DNA of 64,000 nucleotides from contig NZ_JABAEB010000001.1 of assembly GCF_012584455.1 (NCBI RefSeq), forward strand, positions 1 to 64,000, given 5' to 3'. The position numbers and the translations under genes are program-made. Numbering within the stretch: the first letter of the stretch is position 1; each line of letters starts with the position of its first letter. Under the pieces are notes generated by a model, which was not told the DNA's origin, ran no database searches, and worked only from the letters and a program-made list of their open reading frames with translations. This DNA is from Shewanella oncorhynchi (GTDB lineage: Bacteria > Pseudomonadota > Gammaproteobacteria > Enterobacterales > Shewanellaceae). This document shows, in pieces, positions 46,729 to 55,263 of the stretch.

Positions 46729-48324
46729 TTGGCAATCATAGATCCTATAGTGAATGGTTTAAACTCTGGTTGGTTGCACACTGATGCGAGCCAATTGCAA
46801 GAAAACCAGCAGTTTGAAGCTGATGTGATTATTGTCGGCACAGGTGCTGGCGGCGGTGTGGCGGCTGAAATCCTCACCCAAGCAGGGCTGAGCGTGATCA
46901 TGATTGAGGCGGGACCGCTAAAATCCTCCAGCGATTTTAATATGGAAGAGCGGGTCGCTTACCCCAACTTGTATCAACAAGCTGCGGCGATGAAAACCGC
47001 CGACAAGGCGATTGGGATTTTTCAAGGTCGCGCAGTCGGTGGTTCAACCACAGTTAACTGGACCACTTCTATTCGCACGCCGACCGAGGCGTTAGCCTTT
47101 TGGGCGCAACATAAATCGGTTGTTGGGCTTAATCGCGAGAGTTTAGATCCTTGGTTTGAGCAAATGGAACAACGGCTCAACATTCATGAATGGAATTATG
47201 AGCCTAATCGCAATAATGCCGCCCTGAAGCAAGGTTGTATCAATCTTGGCTGGGAATACACAGTCATTAAACGCAATGTGGCGGGTTGCTGGAATACCGG
47301 CTATTGCGGCATGGGTTGTCCGGTCAATGCGAAGCAATCTATGTTAGTGACCACGATTCCCTCGGCACTTGAGAAAGGCGCGCAGCTGATCAGTCGCGCT
47401 AAAGTGACTAAGATTGAGCACCATAATGGCCAAGTGTTTGCGTTAAAGGCGCAGGCGTTGGATGTGAATTTACGACCCACTGACGTTGAGCTGTTATTTA
47501 AGGCTAAACATTATATTTTGAGTGCGGGCGCTATCCATACGCCGACGATTTTGATGCGCTCGCAAGTGCCCGATCCCCACCAACTTTTGGGTAAACGCAC
47601 CTTTTTACATCCTACTTTGTTATCCGGCGGCGTATTTGCCGATTCGATCAATGGCCATAGCGGTGCGCCGCAATCTATCTATTCCGATGAATTTGTGTGG
47701 AACAATGGCGCCGATGGTGAGCTGGGTTATAAACTCGAAGTGCCGCCGGTGCATCCGATTTTAATTGCCTCTAAAACCTTAGGATATGGTACAAGTCATG
47801 CTGAGTTAATGTCACAATTCAATCAGTTGCAAGTGACTATCGCTTTGATCCGCGATGGCTATCATCCCGACAGTCAAGGCGGTGAAGTACACTTAACGGA
47901 TAAGGGTTTTGCTTTAGATTATCCGCTGACCGATGCCTTTTGGCGGGCCGCGAGACGCGCTTTTGCCAGCATGGCGGAGTTACAATTCTCGGCGGGCGCC
48001 TTAAAAGTGTTGCCGATCAGCGATGGTATGCCTTACTTGTCCTCGTGGAAAGACGCCAAAGAGAGCATTGCGCAGATGTCACTCGCGCCACTGCGCACTA
48101 TCGTCGCATCGGCGCACGTAATGGGTGGTTGTCCCTTCGGCGAAGATGAAAAGCTTTCTATGGTCAACAGTTATGGTCAGTCGCACTATTTAGAGAATTT
48201 ATCTGTAATGGATGGGTCTATCTTCCCGACCAGCCTTGGCGCTAACCCGCAGTTATCGATTTATGGCATCACGGCACGTAATGCCACCGCACTCGCACAG
48301 AAGCTTACTGACGGTAAAGCCTGA
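46729..48324 (+). CDS. GMC-family FAD-dependent oxidoreductase
   Basis: FAD enzyme of 531 residues that oxidises an alcohol or sugar substrate. The Rossmann FAD motif is ADVIIVGTGAGGGVAAEILTQ (about 30-50), followed by EAGP, the GMC signature GRAVGGSTTVNW and the C-terminal MDGSIFPTSLGANPQLSIYGITARNA region with the conserved catalytic His. TTG start, with GTGGAG nine bases upstream. Paired with the small upstream subunit. The N-terminal signal is lacking, consistent with export by the partner. Substrate unknown. Confidence 0.87.
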   Translation: MAIIDPIVNGLNSGWLHTDASQLQENQQFEADVIIVGTGAGGGVAAEILTQAGLSVIMIEAGPLKSSSDFNMEERVAYPNLYQQAAAMKTADKAIGIFQGRAVGGSTTVNWTTSIRTPTEALAFWAQHKSVVGLNRESLDPWFEQMEQRLNIHEWNYEPNRNNAALKQGCINLGWEYTVIKRNVAGCWNTGYCGMGCPVNAKQSMLVTTIPSALEKGAQLISRAKVTKIEHHNGQVFALKAQALDVNLRPTDVELLFKAKHYILSAGAIHTPTILMRSQVPDPHQLLGKRTFLHPTLLSGGVFADSINGHSGAPQSIYSDEFVWNNGADGELGYKLEVPPVHPILIASKTLGYGTSHAELMSQFNQLQVTIALIRDGYHPDSQGGEVHLTDKGFALDYPLTDAFWRAARRAFASMAELQFSAGALKVLPISDGMPYLSSWKDAKESIAQMSLAPLRTIVASAHVMGGCPFGEDEKLSMVNSYGQSHYLENLSVMDGSIFPTSLGANPQLSIYGITARNATALAQKLTDGKA

Positions 48325-48375
48325 TGTTATCTTATCAAAATGCAGCTTAGCTTGATAAAGCTTGATGGGGTGTGA

Positions 48376-48786
48376 ATGTCTGAAAACATATTACGGGAAG
48401 GTGGTTGCTTATGCGGGGCGATTCGTTATCAGGTTGAAGGTGAACCCTTTGATGCGGATTATTGCCACTGCCGTTCATGCCAAAAAAGCACGGGATCTGC
48501 ATTTGGGGCTTGGATGGATTTTAAACTCAGCCAAGTGATTTGGCTTAAAGGTCAGGTGACTGAGTTCGCATCGTCCGAGTTTATTCGCCGTGGATTTTGT
48601 GATAAATGCGGTACATCGTTAACTTACCGACATACTCAATATCCCGATTATTCGACCTTGAGCATAGCGAGTCTGGACGATGCTAACCAAGTTCAGCCTA
48701 AGTACCATATTTATACTGAGAGCCAGTTGAACTGGTTGGTGATCAAGGATGACTGTGAACGCTATCCGCAAGGCCGCAGCTGTTAG
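48376..48786 (+). CDS. GFA (CENP-V/GFA) family protein
   Basis: Small zinc protein of 136 residues. The Cys pattern GGCLCGAIRY, CHCRSCQKSTGS and CDKCGTSL is the signature of the glutathione-dependent formaldehyde-activating enzyme family. Most members have no proven formaldehyde-activating activity. It follows the GMC oxidoreductase by about 50 bases and may be cotranscribed with it. Confidence 0.92.
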   Translation: MSENILREGGCLCGAIRYQVEGEPFDADYCHCRSCQKSTGSAFGAWMDFKLSQVIWLKGQVTEFASSEFIRRGFCDKCGTSLTYRHTQYPDYSTLSIASLDDANQVQPKYHIYTESQLNWLVIKDDCERYPQGRSC

Positions 48787-48854
48787 CGGCTCACGTCAAT
48801 TTGATTGAGTTTGAGCTAACATGGTTGAGCTTGTTCTAACTTGATTAACTTAGG

Positions 48855-49316
48855 TCAGGGCGCAATGAGGCCGATTTCGTTGGCGTCAATGTCACTGAGT
48901 CCAAACAGGCTTAAGTAGCTCACTAGATTCGTTGATTGGCCACTTGGGCTGAGTTCATTGAGTTTATTCAAGATGGTTCGTTGCGCTTTACGTTCCATCA
49001 TCAGCTCAACGGCGAGCATCTGCTGATACTCTTGCTCATTCAGGCTGGACTTAGCGAGTTTACGTAATTTGCGATAGGGCATGAGAAACCTTTCATCCCA
49101 TTCACCCACAGCATTCATCAGTGCTTGCCATTGGTCTGGGCTGTATTGCTGCGGCCCAGACACATCCATAGTGATATCTAAATATTGTGCCAGTAGCAGT
49201 AGATTGACGTTCACTTGACAGCTATTTTGCAATTCGAGACAGAGCGCTTTGTTTTGCGCATAGCTCATATCACACCATTGCCAGAGTTGACTGTCGAACT
49301 GGGTTAAAACCGCCAT
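48855..49316 (-). CDS. TIGR02444 family protein
   Basis: Small protein of 153 residues. The N-terminal pattern FDSQLWQWCDMSYAQNKALCLELQNSCQVNVNLLLLAQYLD is that of the TIGR02444/DUF2390 family found beside YheS in gammaproteobacteria. It starts 54 bases after yheS, on the same strand. Function is unknown. Confidence 0.82.
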   Translation of the reverse strand: MAVLTQFDSQLWQWCDMSYAQNKALCLELQNSCQVNVNLLLLAQYLDITMDVSGPQQYSPDQWQALMNAVGEWDERFLMPYRKLRKLAKSSLNEQEYQQMLAVELMMERKAQRTILNKLNELSPSGQSTNLVSYLSLFGLSDIDANEIGLIAP

Positions 49317-49370
49317 ACTATTTCCTTGTATTGCCGCTGCTACTGACTTTTATGTAAAAGAACGCTGGAG

Positions 49371-51284
49371 TTATTGTTGCTCCATGACCTCTTGCTCCAT
49401 TGCATCTATCTCTTCTTGCAACTCGAGCCATTGCATTTCACTGTCTTCTAAGGTTTGCGTCAAGCTCGTTCGCTCGGTTAATACCGAGGTTAGCTTGGCT
49501 TTGTTATCTTGATCATACAATTCGCTATCGGCCAGCAAGTGTTCTAGCTCGGCGAGGCGTTCGCTCAGCTTTTGTTGCTCGGTTTCTAACTTAGTTTGTT
49601 TGCGCTTGAGCGGCGATACCTTTTGGCGGATCTCGGCCTCGAGGCGTTTTTGCTGTTTTTTATCGGCGGCAGGTTTGATCTCGTCGCTGGTGCTGTTTTG
49701 ATTCGAGTTGGCTTTCGCCGCATCGAGCAACCATTGGTGATAATCGTCTAAGTCACCGTCGAAGGCACGTACTTCACCTTGATCCACCAGATAATAATCA
49801 CTACAGGTTAAACGCAGTAAATGCCTATCATGCGAGACGACAACCATAGCGCCTTCAAAGGTTTGCAATGCCATTGTCAGGGCGTGGCGCATCTCTAAGT
49901 CTAAATGGTTGGTGGGTTCATCGAGCAGCAATAGGTTAGGGCGTTGCCAAACTAATAGCGCTAACACTAAACGGGCTTTCTCGCCGCCAGAAAAGGGGCG
50001 CACAGGTGAAAGCGCCATATCGCCGTTAAAACCAAAACCGCCTAAGAAGTTGCGTAGCTCTTGCTCTCTGGCATTGGGTGCCAGACGTACTAAATGCTGC
50101 ATCGGCGTATCGTCGAGGCGCAAAAATTCGATTTGATGCTGGGCAAAGTAACCGATATTGACGCCAGGGTTAGGTTCATACAAACCTGTCAGTGGTGACA
50201 ATTGGCCCGATAACAGTTTGATGAGCGTCGACTTACCCGCGCCGTTACGGCCGAGTAAACCAATGCGCGCACCTGGTACTAAGTTTAAATGCACCTTGCT
50301 AAGGATTGGCTTATCGCTATAACCGATCGCGACTTGCTCCATCTTAATCAGCGGATTGGGTAGGGCTTCTGGAGCACGAAACTCCATATAAAAGGGGCTA
50401 TCGGCTTGAGACGGCAACAACTCAGTCATGCGCTCTAGTGCCTTTAAGCGGCTCTGCGCTTGTTTGGCTTTACTTGCCTTGTAACGGAAACGGTCAACGA
50501 AGGACTGCATGTGTGCACGTTCTTTTTGTTGGCGTTCAAAGGCAACCTGTTGTTGCGACATACGTTCGGCACGAATGCGCTCAAAGGCACTGTAATTGCC
50601 TTTGTAGAAATTGAGTTTTTGATTTTCAACGTGGACGATTTCATCAACGATTTCATCGATAAAGTCCCTATCATGGCTGATTAAAATCAGCGTGCCTTGA
50701 TAGGACTTAATCCAACCTTCGAGCCAGTACATGGTATCTAAGTCTAAGTGGTTGGTCGGTTCGTCGAGGAGCAATAAGTCAGAGCGGCACAGCAGCGCTT
50801 GGGCTAAGTTGAGGCGCATACGCCAACCACCCGAAAAGCTTTTTACTGGATTGCTTTGCTCGGCTTCACTAAAACCCAAACCCGCTAACAATGAACCCGC
50901 GCGCGAATGAATCGCATAACCACCGATAGCGTCGATTTTGCCGTGTAAGAGTGCGATGGCATTGCCGTCGTTATCTTCTTGGGCCTTGTGTAATAAGGCT
51001 TCTAATTGACGATATTCGCTATCGCCATCGATCACATATTCCAGTGCCGAGACGTCGAGCGCAGGGGTTTCTTGGGCCACAGTGGCAATTTGCCAGCCAG
51101 AAGGCAGACTAAATTCACCTTTATCTAGGCTTAAGTGACCTAAAATTAATGCGAGCAGTGAGGATTTGCCTGTGCCGTTAGCACCGACTAAACCGACCTT
51201 ATGGCCGGGATAAATCGTGAGAGAGGTCTCATCTAGCAGGGTTTTGCTGCCACGGATTAATTGCGCTTGGTTGATGCTGATCAT
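49371..51284 (-). CDS. yheS: ABC-F family ATPase YheS
   Basis: Soluble ABC-F protein of 637 residues with two ATPase domains and no membrane segment. Walker A motifs are GANGTGKSSL and GRNGAGKSTL; signatures are FSGGWRMRLNLAQAL and FSGGEKARLVLALLVW; Walker B ends in NHLDLDT and NHLDLEM. A charged linker (about 270-300) and a coiled-coil C-terminal tail (about 540-637) are typical of ribosome-associated Uup/YheS proteins. Role: likely translation-associated. Confidence 0.93.
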   Translation of the reverse strand: MISINQAQLIRGSKTLLDETSLTIYPGHKVGLVGANGTGKSSLLALILGHLSLDKGEFSLPSGWQIATVAQETPALDVSALEYVIDGDSEYRQLEALLHKAQEDNDGNAIALLHGKIDAIGGYAIHSRAGSLLAGLGFSEAEQSNPVKSFSGGWRMRLNLAQALLCRSDLLLLDEPTNHLDLDTMYWLEGWIKSYQGTLILISHDRDFIDEIVDEIVHVENQKLNFYKGNYSAFERIRAERMSQQQVAFERQQKERAHMQSFVDRFRYKASKAKQAQSRLKALERMTELLPSQADSPFYMEFRAPEALPNPLIKMEQVAIGYSDKPILSKVHLNLVPGARIGLLGRNGAGKSTLIKLLSGQLSPLTGLYEPNPGVNIGYFAQHQIEFLRLDDTPMQHLVRLAPNAREQELRNFLGGFGFNGDMALSPVRPFSGGEKARLVLALLVWQRPNLLLLDEPTNHLDLEMRHALTMALQTFEGAMVVVSHDRHLLRLTCSDYYLVDQGEVRAFDGDLDDYHQWLLDAAKANSNQNSTSDEIKPAADKKQQKRLEAEIRQKVSPLKRKQTKLETEQQKLSERLAELEHLLADSELYDQDNKAKLTSVLTERTSLTQTLEDSEMQWLELQEEIDAMEQEVMEQQ

Positions 51285-51537
51285 TGACTACAACTTGGTT
51301 AGAACGTGAATTCGTCAGGGCACAGATAATAGCGTACAACCCAGTTTCAAACCACAGCCTGACCCGATAACTCGGACAATTATTCGACTTTTCAGGATGA
51401 TCTTTAGCGAATCGCATCACATCGGCTTAAGGCCTCATACTTTCAGGTAACACTGGCATTCAATCATCAGTGTGGCAAAATAGCGCCAATTTCTTCGGCC
51501 GAGTCCCTTGGCCCTGCTATCTGGTCCTTTATCTATT

Positions 51538-51741
51538 ATGACAAACACTAAAATCAAAAAGCGTTTCGTAGCCGGTGCTAAGTGCCCCAAATGCAGCGCC
51601 AAAGACAGCATTTTACTCTACAAAGAAAACGGCATCGAAACCGTTGAATGCACAGAGTGTGATTACCGTGAACAGCAAACCGATGAAAAGGTGACAGAAA
51701 AAGCCACCGGCGCAGTGATCGGCGTGTTTAAACCGGATTAG
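51538..51741 (+). CDS. yheV: Zinc-ribbon protein YheV
   Basis: Small protein of 67 residues with a CPKC...CTEC zinc ribbon (about 14-45). MTNTKIKKRFVAGAKCPKC matches YheV (TIGR02443/DUF2387). I start at ATG 51538 instead of 10 codons upstream. It is divergent from yheS. Function is unknown; in E. coli it sits beside kefB-associated genes. Confidence 0.85.
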   Translation: MTNTKIKKRFVAGAKCPKCSAKDSILLYKENGIETVECTECDYREQQTDEKVTEKATGAVIGVFKPD

Positions 51742-51858
51742 GTTGAAGATTCAATTCAATTGGATTGCTTCGGCTGAGGACGCCTGTCCTATACCTTATT
51801 TTTCCGTTTGTAGCTTTGCGAGTAAAAGGTGCGCAAATCATTAACCACTCGCATTCCA

Positions 51859-51921
51859 GTGACACGCCGTGAATATATCCCTATAGGCTCGACGGCGGCA
51901 TCCATGCCGCCAACGGTCACT
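51859..51921. repeat. Hairpin-bearing extragenic element
   Basis: Outer inverted ends AGTGAC and GTCACT enclose an inner perfect 7-bp hairpin (GGCGGCA at 51894-51900, TGCCGCC at 51905-51911). It lies in the non-coding 400 bases between yheV and the AT-rich gene pair. The rest of that interval (51742-52145) shows no ORF or RNA gene. It looks like an interspersed repeat of Shewanella type; copy number unchecked. Confidence 0.5.
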
Positions 51922-52145
51922 TCCATGCTAGTGCTTAATTCGATTTATCTCTGAGTACACCTGTTTCGAACTGTAATCACGGTCTTTTGATAATAATCAG
52001 TCGGTAACGTCATCGCTAATTAACATCATAAATACGTTTGGCAATGGCGTGATAAGTGTTGTAGGTTATATGAACATAGGTAGCTTGAATTCTTTGTTGT
52101 CCCAGCTTACGGCGCTAGGTTTCTCTAAATAGATGGCGAATCTAA

Positions 52146-52664
52146 ATGAATGTTTATGAATGTGAAGAACAGCTAGTTTCTCAAAGAAGAGGAAAATGGT
52201 CTGAATCCGGCGTACCTCATAAAGGATGGACTTGTGTTCACATTGAAGACTTAGAAGAACCTGATATTACTTGTGAAATGTGTGAATCTCAGAATGTTAG
52301 GTATGTTCATCATATGCAGCATCTGAACTATCCGATTATTCTTAAAGTTGGTTGTGTATGTGCCGGTCATTTGGAAGGTAATTTGAGTGCAGCCTCGAAC
52401 AGGGAAAGAGTGGCGAGAAACTGGGCAAGTCGCAAAAAACGCTGGTTAACAAGAAAATGGAAGTTATCATATAAAGGTAATCCGCGTTTAAATATAGAAG
52501 GTTTTTGGGTAACTGTGTATAACAAAGAGGATAAATGGGGAGCTACGGTAAGTTCGAAAAATAGTAGTTTTTCAAAATATTTATATCGTAAATTTGACAC
52601 TGAAAATGAGGCTAAATTAGCTGCATTTGATTTATTTACTTTAGCTTTAGCTACAAGATCTTAA
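52146..52664 (+). CDS. Unrecognised AT-rich Cys-containing protein
   Basis: 172 residues, not recognised. It has paired cysteines (CEMC at about 38-41 and CVC with an adjacent His, GCVCAGHLEG) and HHMQH, consistent with a metal-binding N-terminal half, and a basic Arg/Lys/Trp-rich middle (NWASRKKRWLTRKWKL). The C terminus resembles a small beta/alpha domain. Base composition is clearly more AT-rich than neighbours, implying lateral acquisition. It is the first of two such genes. Confidence 0.6.
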   Translation: MNVYECEEQLVSQRRGKWSESGVPHKGWTCVHIEDLEEPDITCEMCESQNVRYVHHMQHLNYPIILKVGCVCAGHLEGNLSAASNRERVARNWASRKKRWLTRKWKLSYKGNPRLNIEGFWVTVYNKEDKWGATVSSKNSSFSKYLYRKFDTENEAKLAAFDLFTLALATRS

Positions 52665-52779
52665 CTTGCTGTATGCGGACGAGATGCAGTTGTCGCTGGT
52701 GAGTAACCCGTAGGTTTATTAATGTTGTAAGAAACAATGTAAGAAACAGAGACTCCCAACCTTAATATTATATTGTTGA

Positions 52780-52852
52780 TCTAAAATGGATAGCCAGATT
52801 TTTAATTTATGCGCTGCAAACAGCGCAGCGCATAAATACTAAGACGTTAGAT
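52780..52852. other. attC-like palindromic site between two AT-rich genes
   Basis: A 13-bp perfect stem (ATTTATGCGCTGC at 52805-52817, GCAGCGCATAAAT at 52825-52837) with a 7-nt loop is flanked by ATCTAAA (52780-52786) and GTTAGAT (52846-52852), which fit the R'' and R' core boxes of integron attC sites (RYYYAAC / GTTRRRY), with one mismatch in the left box. The total is 73 bp, within the attC size range. It sits after one gene and before another, as cassettes would. No integrase is in the window and the site could equally be a chance palindrome or a transcription element. Confidence 0.45.
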
Positions 52853-52878
52853 AGCCATCGTAAGTATTGGAGTTGTAA

Positions 52879-53664
52879 ATGGATAACAATGAAAGTCTTA
52901 ACTATTTTATGAGGCTATTAACGGAAAGGCATAATAATTTAAAGAAAACCAATGATGCTCTTTTTGATGCTTTAATTGGTGAAAATAAAGACACGAAAGA
53001 GAAAACTTGCCAAGCTAATCTAGATGCTGCAAATAATTTATCTATGTCTCTTGCTACAGCAGATCGTCCAGACTGGCTGAAAATAACTTTACAGTGGTGC
53101 AAGTGGTACATCGATAATCTGAAAAGAGATGACGCAAACAAATATCTTTTTAGTAATATATCGCCAGTTAGAAATGATCTATTGCAACATAAATGGTCTT
53201 TATCTAAGGAGAAAGATGATGCTGACTTTCATTTTGATGAAATGTACGAAAGATTTAAAAAAGAAAGTAAGCTTCCTGAGTTTTTTGATGCCTTAATAAG
53301 TACTTTAGAGAAAATGATTGCTAGCGGTGAAATTGATAGCATTAAAACAATCAATAGTATTAAGCAACTATTATCACTTTTAAGGCAGAATAAGTCTGGT
53401 TCCTATTTTTCTGTAATGGCAAGTTGGGAATTTATGGGCGGCTTTATAAAGAATACTCTATGGGAATCTCTAGATTCACTCCCAGTGGTAAAGCAGCTCA
53501 AAAAAGGTTTTGAAAAGACTGTGAGTGAAATGGATATAGAGCTTGAAGAATTACACAACTCTATTGCTCAGGAAATGAAGAACAAATACAACACTACCGT
53601 TAATTCGTTAACTTACAAGAAGCAAGCTGAAAACATTCTTGAGCATAAAAAGGATATAGCCTAG
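52879..53664 (+). CDS. Unrecognised AT-rich protein
   Basis: 261 residues, not recognised. It is mostly charged and helical with heptad-like stretches (about 1-60 and 185-250), without signal peptide or membrane helix. Start ATG is preceded by TTGGAGTTG, a good ribosome-binding site. Codon use is AT-rich like the preceding gene and unlike the flanking conserved genes. The combination suggests an accessory cassette or small island. Confidence 0.6.
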   Translation: MDNNESLNYFMRLLTERHNNLKKTNDALFDALIGENKDTKEKTCQANLDAANNLSMSLATADRPDWLKITLQWCKWYIDNLKRDDANKYLFSNISPVRNDLLQHKWSLSKEKDDADFHFDEMYERFKKESKLPEFFDALISTLEKMIASGEIDSIKTINSIKQLLSLLRQNKSGSYFSVMASWEFMGGFIKNTLWESLDSLPVVKQLKKGFEKTVSEMDIELEELHNSIAQEMKNKYNTTVNSLTYKKQAENILEHKKDIA

Positions 53665-54081
53665 TCGAGTAATTGGCTCTCCATCAAGCGCCTAAACTAA
53701 AGGAAGCACAACAGCAGGCTTGCACTCCTAAGTCGCTAATTTTAGACTGCTATTTTGCGTCGGTTAGGCAAGCGTTACCCATAGAAATCTTAATCCGAAA
53801 CTCACTAATTCGAGCTAACGATCTAACTCGAAAATGTCCAAAAGCGTGCTGCGTAAGGCTTTTTAATCGACAGGTTACGCTAATGCTATGACAAACCTGT
53901 GTGAGTGGATATCAACAGCCTACCGTTCTATTTTTTCGAATGTTTAGGCCGTGATTTCGCGTTATTCTTTTGTAAACTTCCTTGTTATTCTGCCTTCATC
54001 AGCAAAGCGTTTGCGTCTTGTGTTAGCCGTACGGTCTTGGCGTTTCACGTATCGCTTTGCTCAACCGATAGGAGAGCAGCA
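53665..54081. promoter_or_regulatory. Interval after the AT-rich genes and upstream of pirin
   Basis: About 415 bases. GTTAGGC at 53763-53769 has the form of an attC right core box (GTTRRRY), with a much weaker palindrome than the one at 52780. The rest is probably the promoter region of the pirin gene. No credible ORF seen. Confidence 0.35.
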
Positions 54082-54969
54082 ATGAAAGTATTAAGTCAGT
54101 TTTCCGCCAAAGCCGCGATGGATGGCGATGGGGTCAATATTCGCCGTGTCGCCGATTTTGTGACGACTAAATTTGATCCTTTCTTGATGATCGACGAAAT
54201 AAAATCCGATGATGAACAAGATTTTATTGGTGGCTTCCCCGCACATCCTCATCGCGGGATGGAGACCTTCACTTACATTCGTAAGGGCGGTTTTGAGCAC
54301 CGTGACCAAATGGGTAATGTGAAGGCGATTCGTGCCGGCGATGTGCAGTGGATGAGTACCGGGTTCGGTGTAGTGCATTCTGAAATGCCACTTGCCGATG
54401 CTGTCGATGGTCTGCATGGATTCCAAATTTGGGTCAATATGCCCGCCAAAGACAAGTTGCGTCCAGCGAAGTATCAAGATACCGCGGGTAGCGCGAGCGT
54501 TGAAGTGACCAATAACACTGGCGCTAGCTTAAAAGCCTTAGCGGGTGATTGGGGCTTTAAAGAGCAACCGCTTATTAGTGCGACCATCCAAGGATTAGCG
54601 GGCGAAGCAGCCATTGCCGATCTGAGCCTAGCACCAAATGCTGAGGCCACGCTTGATTTGTCTCAACACGAGTTTGTCGCCTTGTACTTGTACCAAGGTG
54701 ACTTATATAAAAGCGATTCGAGTAAAGGTGAAGATTCACAGTGGTCATCTGCTTCAAATCAACATCATCAGGGCGAGTTTTTAGTGATCGATAGCCAAAG
54801 TGTGCTTAAGCTTAAAGCCGATGAGCGCGGCGCTGGGATGCTACTGTTTGCGGGTAAACCTATCCGTGAAAAAATCGTCCAGATGGGTCCCTTTGTGATG
54901 AACACCCAAGCGGAGATTCAGCAGGCGATTCGCGATTACCAAGCAGGGCGTTTCGGCCAGATCGCGTAA
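54082..54969 (+). CDS. Pirin family protein
   Basis: Cupin-superfamily protein of 295 residues. The metal-binding motif is present: GGFPAHPHRGMETFTYIRKGGFEHRDQMGN with His residues, followed by QWMSTGFGVVHSEMP. Pirins may act as quercetin 2,3-dioxygenases or metabolic regulators; the role here is not determined. I start at ATG 54082, which has GGAGAG ten bases upstream, rejecting a start 59 codons earlier. Confidence 0.9.
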   Translation: MKVLSQFSAKAAMDGDGVNIRRVADFVTTKFDPFLMIDEIKSDDEQDFIGGFPAHPHRGMETFTYIRKGGFEHRDQMGNVKAIRAGDVQWMSTGFGVVHSEMPLADAVDGLHGFQIWVNMPAKDKLRPAKYQDTAGSASVEVTNNTGASLKALAGDWGFKEQPLISATIQGLAGEAAIADLSLAPNAEATLDLSQHEFVALYLYQGDLYKSDSSKGEDSQWSSASNQHHQGEFLVIDSQSVLKLKADERGAGMLLFAGKPIREKIVQMGPFVMNTQAEIQQAIRDYQAGRFGQIA

Positions 54970-55012
54970 TTTGTTAAATCTGCCGCACTGAGCTAATTCT
55001 AAATCCAAGCCT

Positions 55013-55040
55013 AAGCCCTGTATTCCTGCAGGGCTTTTTT
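55013..55040 (+). terminator. Terminator after pirin
   Basis: AGCCCTG and CAGGGCT (55014-55020 and 55029-55035) form a 7-bp stem with an 8-nt loop and a following T run. Confidence 0.88.
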
Positions 55041-55263
55041 GTTGCTGTTTACGCCTGCTATGTCTATTGCTTAAGGACTTGAGGCAAAAGCTGCGCTTTG
55101 TTGCTACAATAGCCGTGCTTTTGGGTTGAGCGAGCCTAGCGCTTAAATCTAAACTCAAGCTAGCCCAAAGTTAACCTGAATCTTGATAGACCAGTTAAAT
55201 CGATAAGTAACGCAATTTCAGTAACCTAGCAGCCGCTTCGTTACCCACCACAGGATATTCACC

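Noticed and set aside
53763-53769. Second attC site after the AT-rich genes
   Set aside because: GTTAGGC fits a right core box, but I found no matching left box with a clear stem, so I mention it only as a hint.
53673-53891. ORF of 72 codons after the AT-rich gene
   Set aside because: No ribosome-binding site, no family match and composition not coding-like.
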